A stretch of DNA of 64,000 bases. Origin: Saussurea involucrata. Lineage: Eukaryota > Streptophyta > Magnoliopsida > Asterales > Asteraceae. The DNA lies in contig CM066321.1 of assembly GCA_033807775.1 (NCBI GenBank), positions 254,746,422-254,810,421 of the forward strand, in the 5' to 3' direction. Below are positions 1-10,652 of this stretch, in pieces. Under the pieces are notes generated by a model. That model was not told the origin of the DNA. It did no database searches and was given only the letters and a program-made list of their open reading frames with translations. Made by a program: the position numbers and the translations under genes. How positions within the stretch are numbered: position 1 is the stretch's first letter; every line of letters begins with the position of its first letter.

Positions 1-474
1 TTGTCTATTGATATCTTCAACATAAGTTGTGATGTTGGCAACAGATCCTTGTATGTTCTGTAAGAAATCATTCATTAAAGCTTTAAGAGATTCGAGGTTT
101 TCAACTTGTTCTAAAGGGGGTGTAGGGGGTAAAAATGAGTTGTTAAAATCATCCCCTTGAAAATTCCCTGAAAAATCAACTTGTTCCTCCTAAGATTGGT
201 TAAAGGTATTCGAATAAGTGTTACTCCAATCTTGGTAGGGAGATATTGGTGATGTGAAAGTGCCCTGATCTTGACCATTAGAAAACAAATTAGGATAATC
301 CTCCCATGATTGAGTGTACCCATTAAAGTGTGAGGTATCCCAATTACTATCGCCCATGAAATAACTGGATTCGAGGTTCGAAGGACAACTGTATGAGAAA
401 TGATTTCCGCCACAGTAGTCACAGAAAACAGTTTCATATGGCCCAAACGAATGTCCCATTGAATCCATATTCAT
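1..474 (-). pseudogene. Athila-like gag fragment with zinc knuckle, premature stop, cut by window edge
   Basis: The reading frame starts at an ATG at 474 and runs leftward. Residues 18-30 form a CCHC knuckle (C18, C21, H25, C30), as in nucleocapsid parts of plant gypsy gag proteins; Tyr/Asn/Ser-rich sequence follows. An in-frame TAG at 190-192 ends it after 94 residues. The same frame stays open from 189 to the window edge, so this looks like a nonsense mutation rather than the natural end. The ATG lies about 120 nt downstream of a tRNA-Asp primer site, so the gag begins almost directly at the knuckle and lacks the usual N-terminal capsid part. That suggests a non-autonomous, internally deleted derivative. 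Assignment to Athila/Tat rests mainly on the PBS type. Confidence 0.6.
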
Positions 475-596
475 AGAACGATATACTCAAAGATTTGTTA
501 CTTGTACATACATGGAGACGTATGAAAAGCAACAAAGATGGTAGAAAAATTAGTTTCTCAAGACTCAATTTCAAAACAACTATAGATTTACGCCTA

Positions 597-614
597 TCCC
601 CGGCAACGACGCCA
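597..614 (-). other. Primer binding site, tRNA-Asp type
   Basis: On the minus strand this reads TGGCGTCGTTGCCGGGGA, one base different from the tRNA-Asp-complementary site typical of Athila elements. It lies six bases inside the LTR end at 621 and fixes the orientation: the LTR on its right is the 5' LTR. Confidence 0.8.
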
Positions 615-1129
615 AAAACTTGATGTGTGGGTGCGTTGAATACGCCTACAGACGTGTGCTAATTAAACCTCAAAGCAAGTATACAATGAGATCTAATGTC
701 GTCTTTCAAGTAATAAAATGGTAAGAACCAAGTATCGTATTCCACAGGGATAGGTATCTTAAGTTGCAAGATCTCGAGATGAAAAACTAATTTCAGATGG
801 CGAATTTGAAGAAGATATTTGAATTGGTTGATTTGATGTTATCACAGAACTAAATTAACATGAATAAAAGAGAAGCAAGGGTGTAAGACTTGTGATGTTA
901 TGATAAACCAAATTCCAGTAGACCAATGCTACAGCATGAAACTGCAGTGATGCTGCAGCATAACAGTGACAAAAACTAGTTTTATTATCTACTTTGAGAC
1001 ACGTTCCTCTCGGACTCTCACCATCCCATGATTCCAGTAGCTAGAGTAATCTCATCTCTGAGCAGAACCCAAGATAATGGAACGATGGAAATGGCGTTCT
1101 CAAAGTACATGGCAAAACAAATTCTCTTT

Positions 1130-1385
1130 GTTAAAAGTCACTCTCTCGATATAACCCCCATGCCTCACAAGTTTGTATACTCCTAAATAGCTTATCTCTA
1201 AGTCTATTCCATTTTAACCCTTTGAGAAAATAACAACTTATCAAGAATGAATCATTTTGGAAAACAAAAGTAACAACTCTCATTGCAAGTTACTCTCTCG
1301 ATATAACCCCTTAAGTCATCCAAATTGACGTGCTATTCAATGGCCTATCTCTAGGTCCATGACACTTTAACACTATCAAAGTGAT
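1130..1385. repeat. Diverged direct repeat inside the Athila-like LTR
   Basis: Two stretches of about 100 bp, starting near 1135 and 1287, share CTCTCTCGATATAACCCC followed by a similar order of words (GCTTATCTCTAAGTC / GGCCTATCTCTAGGTC) and a TTTTAACCC / CTTTAACAC ending. This is a roughly 150-bp-period tandem duplication in the U5/R part of the LTR. Confidence 0.6.
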
Positions 1386-1972
1386 CAATTTGTCAAAGGA
1401 TTCTATTATCTTGAAGAAACTTGGGTTGGAATAATAAAACCTCATTTTTGCCACAAAAATGCCTACTTTCTTTTGGTCATCATAACACCCCTTGTCTCAC
1501 ACCCAAGCTACAAGATTAGCTACTCATTACACTAAATGAAACAAAATAAATGCAAAATACTAGGAAAGTAAACATGATGATTGGAAGTGTAAAGTACTTG
1601 GAAATGAAAACTAACTAAAGTAAAAGGCTAAAAATGTAAAGACAAGAATGTAAGTAATAAGCAATAAATGACAAGAGTACAAATGGAATGTAAATCTATG
1701 ACTAACAAGAATATATACTGAAAAGTAAGAACATCAAACATAAGACATAAGATGCAAGAAAATTAAAGAGACGAAAATGTGCAGTTGGGATACGCCCAGT
1801 GCTGCAGCAGTGGCTACGTGTATCTAAGAACAAAGAAAAATTAAAGGAAGAACACTTGAAGATTTGAAGAACATGAAGAAGATGAAGAAGATTTCTGGAA
1901 AATAAACTACAGAGGTTTAAGAACTGAGTGAGATCAGTTCCAAAAGGGATGTCTAAAATGGCTAGATGGCCC

Positions 1973-1985
1973 CTCTATATATAGC
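1973..1985 (-). promoter_or_regulatory. TATA box of Athila-like LTR
   Basis: In sense the LTR reads GCTATATATAGAGGGGCC here, a good plant TATA box about 440 bp from the LTR start. Transcription would run leftward into the gag fragment. No experimental support. Confidence 0.45.
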
Positions 1986-2417
1986 AAAAGGGAGGGGCAT
2001 CTTGGTAAATAAAAGCAACTAAGCCTAACTAGAAAGTACAACTTCTAACCAAAAGTACAAAAGCCAACTAAGACTTTAGTTACATATTAAAACCAGATAA
2101 TAACATTGTCCAGAGGTCCACAAAAGATCATTTCCACTTCAGAAAATTCGGATTTAAGCTCTTCTTCGTTAGTTCTTCCATTCAAGATCCATCAGCTCCA
2201 TGCTGCACGAATGCTGCAACAATGCCCTATTTTGAGAGGTTTTGCCAAAAACACTTTAAATGAGCCTACCAACATCGTAAAACAAGCAAACCATGATCCC
2301 TAGCTCCAAGAATGTAAAATAAGATAAAAAGGACTCAAAGTTGGGATTTTAGAATGAAAATGTCCTATCTAAACCAAAGAAATAAGTGTTTAAGTACTCA
2401 AAATTGAGCACTTATCA

Positions 2418-4100
2418 ACTGCATATAACTTCAAAAGCCCGACATAAAGCAAAATTAAACATGACAAATGTCTCCCAAAACTCATTAAAATCAAAGTCAA
2501 CTCAATAGCTCGACAACACCATTGACTATAAAATAGAAGTCACCATAAGCAATAAATTATATTTAACCAACGTTTATGCGATTACATGCTCCAAAATATG
2601 ATTAACTCAAAACCCATTATGAGATGTGATAAATCGTTTTCCAAATGAAATTATACCTCTTATAATTCCAAAATATTTTATAACTCAATAATATACATTT
2701 TCCACACGTTTTATAAAACCTAATACACTAAAAGTGCGTTTACGTCAAATGCCCTCCAATTTTACAATAAACCATAAAAAAAACATATTAATATGATTTC
2801 TTTATTAAAAAGTTCAAAGACCCAAAATAAATGACATTTTACACTATTTATAAATCAAATTCATCCAAAATGTAAATTTCATCAAATAAGCAACACATTT
2901 AATAAACACCAAGTAAAACACTTTAATATTTCAAAATACACATTATTGGCATGTACAAAATTTTCACAAAGCAACTTGAACTCACCATGCTAGGTTATGT
3001 TAAACCTAGTTTTATCCAACTTGCGCAAACTTCTCGCTACCTAGATAAACCATGTGTTTTTGCCAAATCAATAAAAGAACTCTAACTAAAATATTTATAC
3101 AACCTCTTGAATTTTCCCAACTCATCAAAGATCACTCTCAATGGATTTAAAACCATTCAAGTCATACCTCACATAGACTAATCCATAAAATCCATCTGAA
3201 AACTTAAATTTAAACTTTAAGATTTAAAACCCTAAAACCCCATAGAAACTTATCAACAAAAATAAATTCCTTAGTTTAATTCATTTGCAAAATACGAACA
3301 AACCCAATATTTACCATATGAGATTACTTCCCACAAATAACTTAAATAACATCAAAATTATAATATATGAAGAACTCTAAATTATACATAATAACTAGAG
3401 AAACCTTACTTTAAAAGGTTAGAGACTTTATACCTTGCATCAAAATCTTAATGTTTTTCAATCTTCGCTTGAAAAACTAGCATTTCATCTTCATTAAAAA
3501 CATCAACTTGGATCTTCAATCAGCCTTGTCAACTAACCAAATCAAATATATATATATATATATATACACATTTTTTTCTCCTAAAAAAATGTGAGAAACA
3601 AATAAAGCAGCAACGCCGAGATACTATCCCATGAACTCAGCTCCCTCCCAAGTTTGTGCCCTATAATGATATTTAAGGGCTTGGGTCGATTCCTTCATAT
3701 CGTCCTACTTGTATTTGGGCCAAAACTGATCTCATATAAAAAAAGAATTATATCCTGCGCTCCCAACAGGACTCGATCTTAGGACCTACAACACATAAAG
3801 GTGAACCGTTGCCAATCTGCCACGGCTATTCTTTTGGTTATAGCTGTCCAGTAAATTAATTTATTCCCAACTTTAGCATAAGCTTTGGATCCGATACGAC
3901 CCGAGTTTGTAAAAACTCAAAACATGAAAATTGTACTTATGTGTGTTGAATTTTCAAAAGGTCTTTAACCACTTAAATCTAAACTCAGATATGAGAGATA
4001 TGATCGGAATCACACAACGTCGCAAAAATGTCCAATGTCTCTTTTTTTTGCTATTCGTAGCTCAAAAGTGTTTCGAACCAAAAAACAATTACGGGTTACA
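2418..4100 (-). mobile_element. Partial 3' LTR of element X
   Basis: Bases 2424-3155 are closely similar to 37911-38688, and the right end GGGTTACA at 4100 is followed by a polypurine tract in sense. In sense this LTR starts TGTAACCCG. Its left part was displaced by the Athila-like insertion at 2417. At 3155/3156 (AACCA^TTCAAG) it preserves the empty site for the Helitron found in the sister LTR at 38688. It contains a (TA)n run at 3546-3567. No coding region was recognised. Confidence 0.75.
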
Positions 4101-4114
4101 ATCCTCCCAACCTT
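4101..4114 (-). other. Polypurine tract of element X
   Basis: The sense strand reads AAGGTTGGGAGGAT directly before the LTR start TGTAACCCG. It is the expected plus-strand primer next to a 3' LTR and confirms minus orientation. Confidence 0.6.
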
Positions 4115-7100
4115 AAATGATTTCGTCCTCGAAGTCTAGAGCCAATCCGTAACTCGAATGTCGCTCACAACGGATTGCTCGACTCTCAACAGTTCAATCC
4201 TTCTTTGACTTAAACAAAATTCGACCCAAAAGTTTCTCCGATATCAAAACGTTGGTGTAGACATCGAACCTTGCTTGAGCAATCTCCAATAATACGGTCT
4301 CGGTTGTCTCCCAACCTTAGGTGACTCGTGCTACTTCGAGAATGATCTATGACATCACTTAATCACTTCCTAAGTGACTCCTGACAGGGAGTTCACTCTT
4401 ATATTTTCTAACAACCCCAAATTGATACTATACATGCCAACGACAAGAGTTCTCAAAGTTCCTGAATTAATAAATCTTGATGTTGGCCTAACGTTTTATT
4501 CAAGAACGTAACATAATACTCTTCATAAGGCAAGTTATCCCAAATTCAATCCTTTCACAATTCTCTAAACTCCTCCTAACAATGATCATTCAAAATAAAA
4601 TCGCTAGCAAATCAAAGATATCAATAATCAACTGCGAGTTACCAAAAATCTTGACTCCTTAGATTTACCACTTATATTGCAATGTTTCTTAGAATTCACG
4701 GAAAATACACACAAGTACACTAGCTCGTATCAAGGCACACCTCAACATTGTTCATCTAAAACTGAAATCCTTAGCAGGGTAAGATGATTTTGATCAACAA
4801 TCACTGATTGCCAAAATCAAATATCCGTGAAGTCATTGTTTGCTTTCCAACCTTCTCAAGGAATTCAACACGGATGACACCCCAAACCCCCAAATGATTC
4901 CTAGACCTCAAAAGCTGAAGAAATTTATGAGAATGTGAATAATATTCTTTACAAGATAGATATTATTATTTACTAGGTGAATAATATTCTTTAGATGATG
5001 AATAATATTCCTTAAGTTTAACAGGAACAAACCAAGACTTTCATAGCCATAACCTAAAGAAGGAAAATCAACTAATAATTACAAAAGATTACAAAGGGTA
5101 TTAAAGCAATTAAATAATACTAGGAGTCATCCTTTATCAATGGCCAGAGGTAGGAGTAAGGAAGAAGCAACAAGGAGTGGAAATCAGATTTGGACCATAC
5201 CGACAGTTATGGACCAAATTGACACCGGCACTAGAATCCCAAACTATAAACCTCTGATGAACGAACTTCAAAACCTTCTTCTTTATCGAAGGCCAACCAA
5301 GTGGGAGCAATATTAACACTTAATATGATGCCTATAAAACGATCCATCAATTCTAATCCAATTATGTGCAAACAACCACACAAAGCCTTAACCTGAAGAT
5401 TTACTAAAATGGAAAGATCACTACTTCAATAACAGGATAACTCATAAGTCTAATACCTCAAAATCAAGAGTGCACTAACTTAACAAACGGTACCACTCGG
5501 ATTATGGTACTATTACAAGTTGGCTATCCAACACTTCCACTTCCAAGTCCCTTTGAGTCCCCACTCTTAACGAGTATTTCTTAACATTTAAGGCCTAACG
5601 AGTTCAAGGTTTCAAGTGCAGGAGTCAACAAATATGCCAATCCAAAATTTTTATAAGAATTTTCAACGCAAAATCTTTACAACAATTAATCGTACGTGTA
5701 AAAATCTGTTACCGCTTACTCGGTATTTGTGCAAAGTGGGCATACTCGTCACACACATGAAAAAATCAGTTTGAAAACTACTTGATCACTATTCAAGTTA
5801 CTAACAAAAAGCAAAAGTACGCTCAACGAACTTTTAAAATGAACCGCTATAGTCCTAACATGTAGTTATGTATGCCATGTACACATAATAATTTTCATGA
5901 AGCAAAATAGCATGCAACAGATGGTTTATACGAAACTTCGAAAGAGGAAAATCCATGCTGTCATGCATCAAAATTTCTTATTTAGTCACATAAGGGCACA
6001 AAATAAAATTTCCCAACGAGACCCACATACATTAATGTATTTTCTCAGAACTTAGGAAGACGATAAGTGCATGTAATTTGATTGGTACGTAAAATAATCT
6101 AAATCGACGTCAAATTTCAAGCCATACAAACGATTCACATAATCGTTCTAGGATAGTGACTATAATGCATGCATACCAATAAATCAATATAATGCATTTG
6201 CATGAAACGAATAATAATGACAACGACAAACGAAAATACACAAAACACAATATTAGTATGAACCATAACAGACTCCTCATACACTTACTCACGTCATGAG
6301 TGTAAACTAATTCGTGCACTAATCAGTGTCCGACGAAGTATACTAGCACAAATCTCAAAAGAGAAAACCATGCGACATCAAAATTCCAAAACTACTCTTT
6401 TTGGTTGCATTACGACATAGAGTAGCATTTCTCCACAAAACTCGCATGAGACAAAATGCTCAATAGAACCCATAACTTAACACACACAATAATTCAAGTA
6501 TACCCATTTCAAAGTTCATCCATGCGTCGCAAAATGTCATAAAATAAAACCCCATAAGACGCAACAAAACTTCCATAAAACTCGCATGGAATAAAATACC
6601 CAATAAAACTCAAACACCAAAATAATGGAAGGTAACTCTCCATCCAAATCTTGACATATGTGGAGGAGATCCAATGTTAAAGTCATAAATCGCAATTACT
6701 TGTCCAAGACCCTAAACAACATTAAAATATGGATATCCTAGTATCCGAAAGTAGCGTTGGACAACAACGAAAATAAAGAAAGTTTCAACAAAGTTTGCAA
6801 TCACCTGCAATAAAATAATTTCATGCATGTTTAAAATCGTGGTTTCAAATCCTGTGTGTGCTAAACGTCTTTCAAAAATTTCGTAATACAACCCACACGA
6901 TGATTTGGAAGGCTATGAAATAATTTATGCCAATTATTTTAGGAAAATATTTCGTGCATGAATTTGGTCGAGACTCAAATTCTTAGAACCTAGGTTACCA
7001 AGTCCACCGGTCGGTCACACTACCGACACCAAAATGTTCAAACATCTTAAGGTAATAATCAGCGACTAAATTGGTTAACCTTACAATTGGCTTCTCGAAA

Positions 7101-7523
7101 CAAAGTCGATTCAATTAGTCTATGATTCTAATTCAACCAATAACTCCGATCGAAGATAGTCAACTTAATGTACTCATCATGTTTAATTGTCACTCAAAGT
7201 GACAATGCTATAAGCATCAACTTTTTTTGATGACTATTCCTTAAGAATATATCCACTACCCCATCGATCATCACATGAAGGCGATTCAAGCATACACATG
7301 TAACATGTAAGCTCACCAATGCACTGACCAGGTGCAATTATGAATGTACCGTACATTATCATCCTTGCTACCCTCGTCATGATTCTCGATTTTAGTGACT
7401 CTATCGACCTCAAAGTATCCCATCTTAAAGTGCCTAATAGTACAATTACACTTTCATCCACTTAGAAGAACGCTTGTTTGAGTCTAGGTATCCAAAATCA
7501 ACACCTAATTCTCTCAAACTTAA

Positions 7524-7535
7524 GCTCTGATACCA
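7524..7535 (-). other. Primer binding site of element X, initiator tRNA-Met
   Basis: The minus strand reads TGGTATCAGAGC, complementary to the 3' end of plant initiator tRNA-Met. It is three bases from the LTR end TGTAACACCC at 7539. Confidence 0.8.
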
Positions 7536-7538
7536 ACT

Positions 7539-7738
7539 TGTAACACCCTCAAATTTGGAAAAAGCAACTAATTTAAAATTTTCAATATTACATCAAATGA
7601 ATGGTAAAACCTTCTTCTACAATTCGATATTGGAAATACCTCAAAATAATTTTCTACAATTGACCTCAACATATATAGCTCATGTCTTATATAAGGACAA
7701 AATAAAAGTCGAGTGTTACTAAAGCCCCATAATAGTTG
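7539..7738 (-). mobile_element. 5' LTR of element X, left piece
   Basis: The LTR begins TGTAACACCC on the plus strand, right after the PBS, and runs 200 bp to the target duplication AGTTG, where the Tekay array was inserted. It resumes at 36784. In sense the LTR ends GGGTGTTACA. Confidence 0.7.
7734..7738. repeat. Left target site duplication AGTTG of the Tekay array
   Basis: AGTTG directly precedes TGTCACACCC. The identical AGTTG follows the last LTR at 36779-36783, as expected for one 5-bp integrase-mediated insertion. Confidence 0.85.
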
Positions 7739-10618
7739 TGTCACACCCCGCTAAAGCGGAAACACGAGATGTAACAGATAGAGTTTCATAGCATTAGGAA
7801 ATAAACAACACCAACCATACAATTACACAAAGTATACGTTACAAAGTCCCAAAAATTTAAAGTTAAGGGTTTACAATCCCAAAGTTTACATGTAACCCAA
7901 AATAATGTTTTTATCAAGATATGACAAAAGACGAGTCTCGGTTGATGTCGACATGCATGCTAAATTTAAACCTTGTCAGTTACCTTCTTAGCCCCTGAAA
8001 AGCATGTTTAAAACAAAAGGTCAACTACAAAGAGTTGGTGAGTTCACAGGTTTTTCCATACACAACAATTTTTCTTCCAATGGTTACTCTCATGAAACGT
8101 TCGTTCATGACAAGCTCCAAAGTTAAAAGGTTTATGGGTACAATTTACAATGAGTGATTTTGTAAGATATATAAGTGTTGAGCCACTACTAAGCCTCCGA
8201 CAATCTACGCCCCGCGAACTACCTCAGAGGTGGTATACTAACCCACGTGAGAAGAACATTATTACCAGATAAAGTGCACCCCTACTCGTCAGTTAAGGTG
8301 GGTTTGTCAAACCAAATAGCGCTATCCACAAGTATCACCGGCTCGTTACGAGTTAATAAGTAGTGTATTTACTGGGGACTTACCATTTTCATTATCACTC
8401 AACATATCTTTATCACTTATGTACAATTGTCCATTCATTAGTACTCATTCTTCAAGGCATAAATATCCACAATTTAATATCATGAATCATTTAGCATTTT
8501 AAAAACATAACATGCTTTTCACCCCAAACATTTAAACAAGTAAAAACGGGGCTGTGATTACTCACCTTAACGTGTAGACGCGGAGTTGCGCAAGCTTGAT
8601 TGCTTAATGCCTTACGGTTCTCCTATAAAGTCAAATAAGCTCTATAAGTCCTTCATAGCTACTCAAGGTTAAACTTAACTAATTTAGTCCACCTCTTGTG
8701 AAATGCCTTTGCTTTAGTATTTAATTTGAAATGATGAATTTAACATTTTCCCAATGTTTTAATCATGTATATGTACCTATAAGGTTAAAATAATAAAATC
8801 CCACACTTTTTCCAAAATACTTAATCTGGCAGAAACTTTGTTCCTCAAAAATGGTTATTAAAATATACTTTCTGGAATGACAAATTTACTCATTTTTTTA
8901 TATGTAGTACTATACTGAGTTAAGGCTATTTTGACCAAATTTCATAAATTTTGAAGGTGTTTAAGGGGTCCAAATAATTTTTATTAACTTGTGTTATACA
9001 GGGTCTAAAACAGATTGCACCCTTCTGTGAAAAACAGACCTTTGGAAGGTCAAAACTCAACATTATGTAGAGTTTTTACATGCTCTGGAAACCTAACACA
9101 TAGAAGCATCTCATGGAAAAAGACTCATAAATTATTGATAAGTTTTGAGGGAGTTATGGCCAAATGAAGTTGCATGTACCAATCTGTCAATCTTGGACAG
9201 ATTGACACACTTGACTTGTAAAAATTGTTTGAGTGACCAAAACACCATATATTTTTATGAAACCAACTGCATGTGAAACTTAACTCATATAAGGATCTTC
9301 CAGAAGAAAAATAAAGTACTTTTATGCATGCTATAGAAAACTACAGGCAAAACAAAGTGACACAAAAATCTGTCAGATCATCTGCTGCACACCAGATTTG
9401 TTCTAAGGAGTTGAAAGCTCAAAACTCAATATTTTCGTATGAGACCAGTGGGGTTTGAACCCCAACTCATTAACATTTACTCCAGAAGAAAAATCAAAGA
9501 ATTTGGACATGAATTGACCAAGGTATGGTCGTCCAAAGTACATGCAACCCAACTGCCAGATTCTGGAACTTAAAGACTCTCACTAAAACTCATTTTTTGA
9601 GCACTTTAACATCCATAGATGTGGATCCTTTTGCTAAAGATTCAATCCCCACATCATATGACATGTTTTTAAAAAGAACATACTTTAAACTTATAGAGAA
9701 AATGTGCATGCAAAGTCAAAATTTCCAGATTCTTATAAAAGAACAAAACCCACATTTTGATGATTTTTCTCATTTTTCTCATGTTCATGATGGAAGTTCA
9801 TAGATTTTCACCATGTTATGGACATTTTTCATGTCCTTGGTGTTTTATCTCCCTTCTAGAACAAGAAAAAGAGTTCATCCATTTGGATGAAATGAAAGTA
9901 TAGAACAAGGTAGGAAAATGGCATAAAAGGTGCCAAAAGAGCATAAATGACACTTAGTTTAGTGTTCTTACCTTGGGAGGATAATGCAAGTACTTTAAAC
10001 CTTGAAATTTCGTATTTGAATACTTGTTCAAGGGCTGGAATAATCTGGAGTTGAGGGTTTAAAGTGATGAAGAAGATGGAGAGGACAATTATCTTCAAGA
10101 GAGAGAGAGAGAGAGAAGAAGATGGATGGTTTTCTTCAAATATTTGAAATGAACAAAAATTTTTGACAATGAGGAGGTTTAAGGGGGGGGGGGGGGGGGG
10201 GTGGCCGGCCCCTATATGGGCCCCCAACCCTTGCACAATAATTTTTTTTTTAAAAAAATGAGCCCATAATTATGTCCTAAAAAAAACCATTTTTATCTAA
10301 AATTTTAATTGTGAAATAAGCTTCTAAAATACCTTCTTGTGTTATTATTAAATCTTGTAAAAAGAAGGATTTGTATATAAAGTAAAACCCTATATTTTAT
10401 ATGGATTTTATGTTATTTAAGGTATTTTGGCATTTCACAAGGTGTTCCGGTTAGTCTCGGGTCGAAACCGGGTCTTTTAAGCAACTACCGGGAATTTTAG
10501 CGATTTTTCGCTTTAATATTTTCTGGATGAGTCCTAATAGGGTGTATTCTCTCTATTAACATTAGTGAGGGCTTAACAGATGCTAACCTGGAAGTTTCGA
10601 TTTTTGTCGAATGTTACA
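7739..10618 (-). mobile_element. Tekay LTR 1 (terminal 3' LTR of the array)
   Basis: It starts TGTCACACCC and ends AATGTTACA on the plus strand (TG...CA, 2880 bp). It carries a G19 run at 10183-10201 and a (GA)n run near 10098. It shares T at 9068 with LTR 2, where LTRs 3 and 4 have C. Confidence 0.9.
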
Positions 10619-10628
10619 GTTTTCCCCC
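10619..10628 (-). other. Polypurine tract, unit 1
   Basis: The sense strand reads GGGGGAAAAC directly before the LTR start TGTAACATTC. The same tract is at 19333-19342 and 28062-28071. Confidence 0.75.
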
Positions 10629-10652
10629 GTTAGAGAAATTTCGTCCCGAAAT

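Larger units (their letters stand above)
621..2417 (-). mobile_element. 5' LTR of Athila-like element
   Basis: On the plus strand the LTR runs from TGATGTGTGG to GCACTTATCA (1797 bp), so in sense it starts TGATAAGTGC and ends CCACACATCA. The right end is supported because sequence from 2424 resumes homology with 37911 onward (X LTR), placing an insertion junction at 2417/2418. The first flanking bases, ACTGC (2418-2422), should be the TSD; the partner copy is off-window. The LTR holds a partial internal duplication and a TATA box (listed separately). The small plus-strand ORF at 2106-2303 is antisense and unsupported. Confidence 0.75.
4101..7538 (-). mobile_element. Non-coding internal region of element X (LARD-like)
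   Basis: About 3.4 kb lies between the PPT and PBS of X. No frame exceeds about 75 codons, and no gag, RT, integrase or protease motif was found on either strand. A long-LTR element with a non-coding interior of this size fits the large retrotransposon derivative (LARD) class, which must use proteins of a relative in trans. Diverged repeats occur at about 5990-6630: ACTCGCATGAGACAAAATGC near 6440 matches ACTCGCATGGAATAAAATAC near 6575, and AAAGAGGAAAATCCATG near 5941 matches AAAGAGAAAACCATG near 6358. Decay of a formerly coding element is the alternative. Confidence 0.6.

Noticed and set aside
9525..9803. 92-codon plus-strand ORF present in all four Tekay LTRs
   Set aside because: Antisense to the element, no motif, odd composition. 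Its conservation is explained by the near-identity of the LTRs.
9856..10236. 126-codon minus-strand ORF in LTR 1 (shorter in LTRs 2 and 4)
   Set aside because: It lies across the poly-C, CT repeat and splice donor of the leader; its N-terminus changes with the homopolymer length. Treated as leader, not protein.
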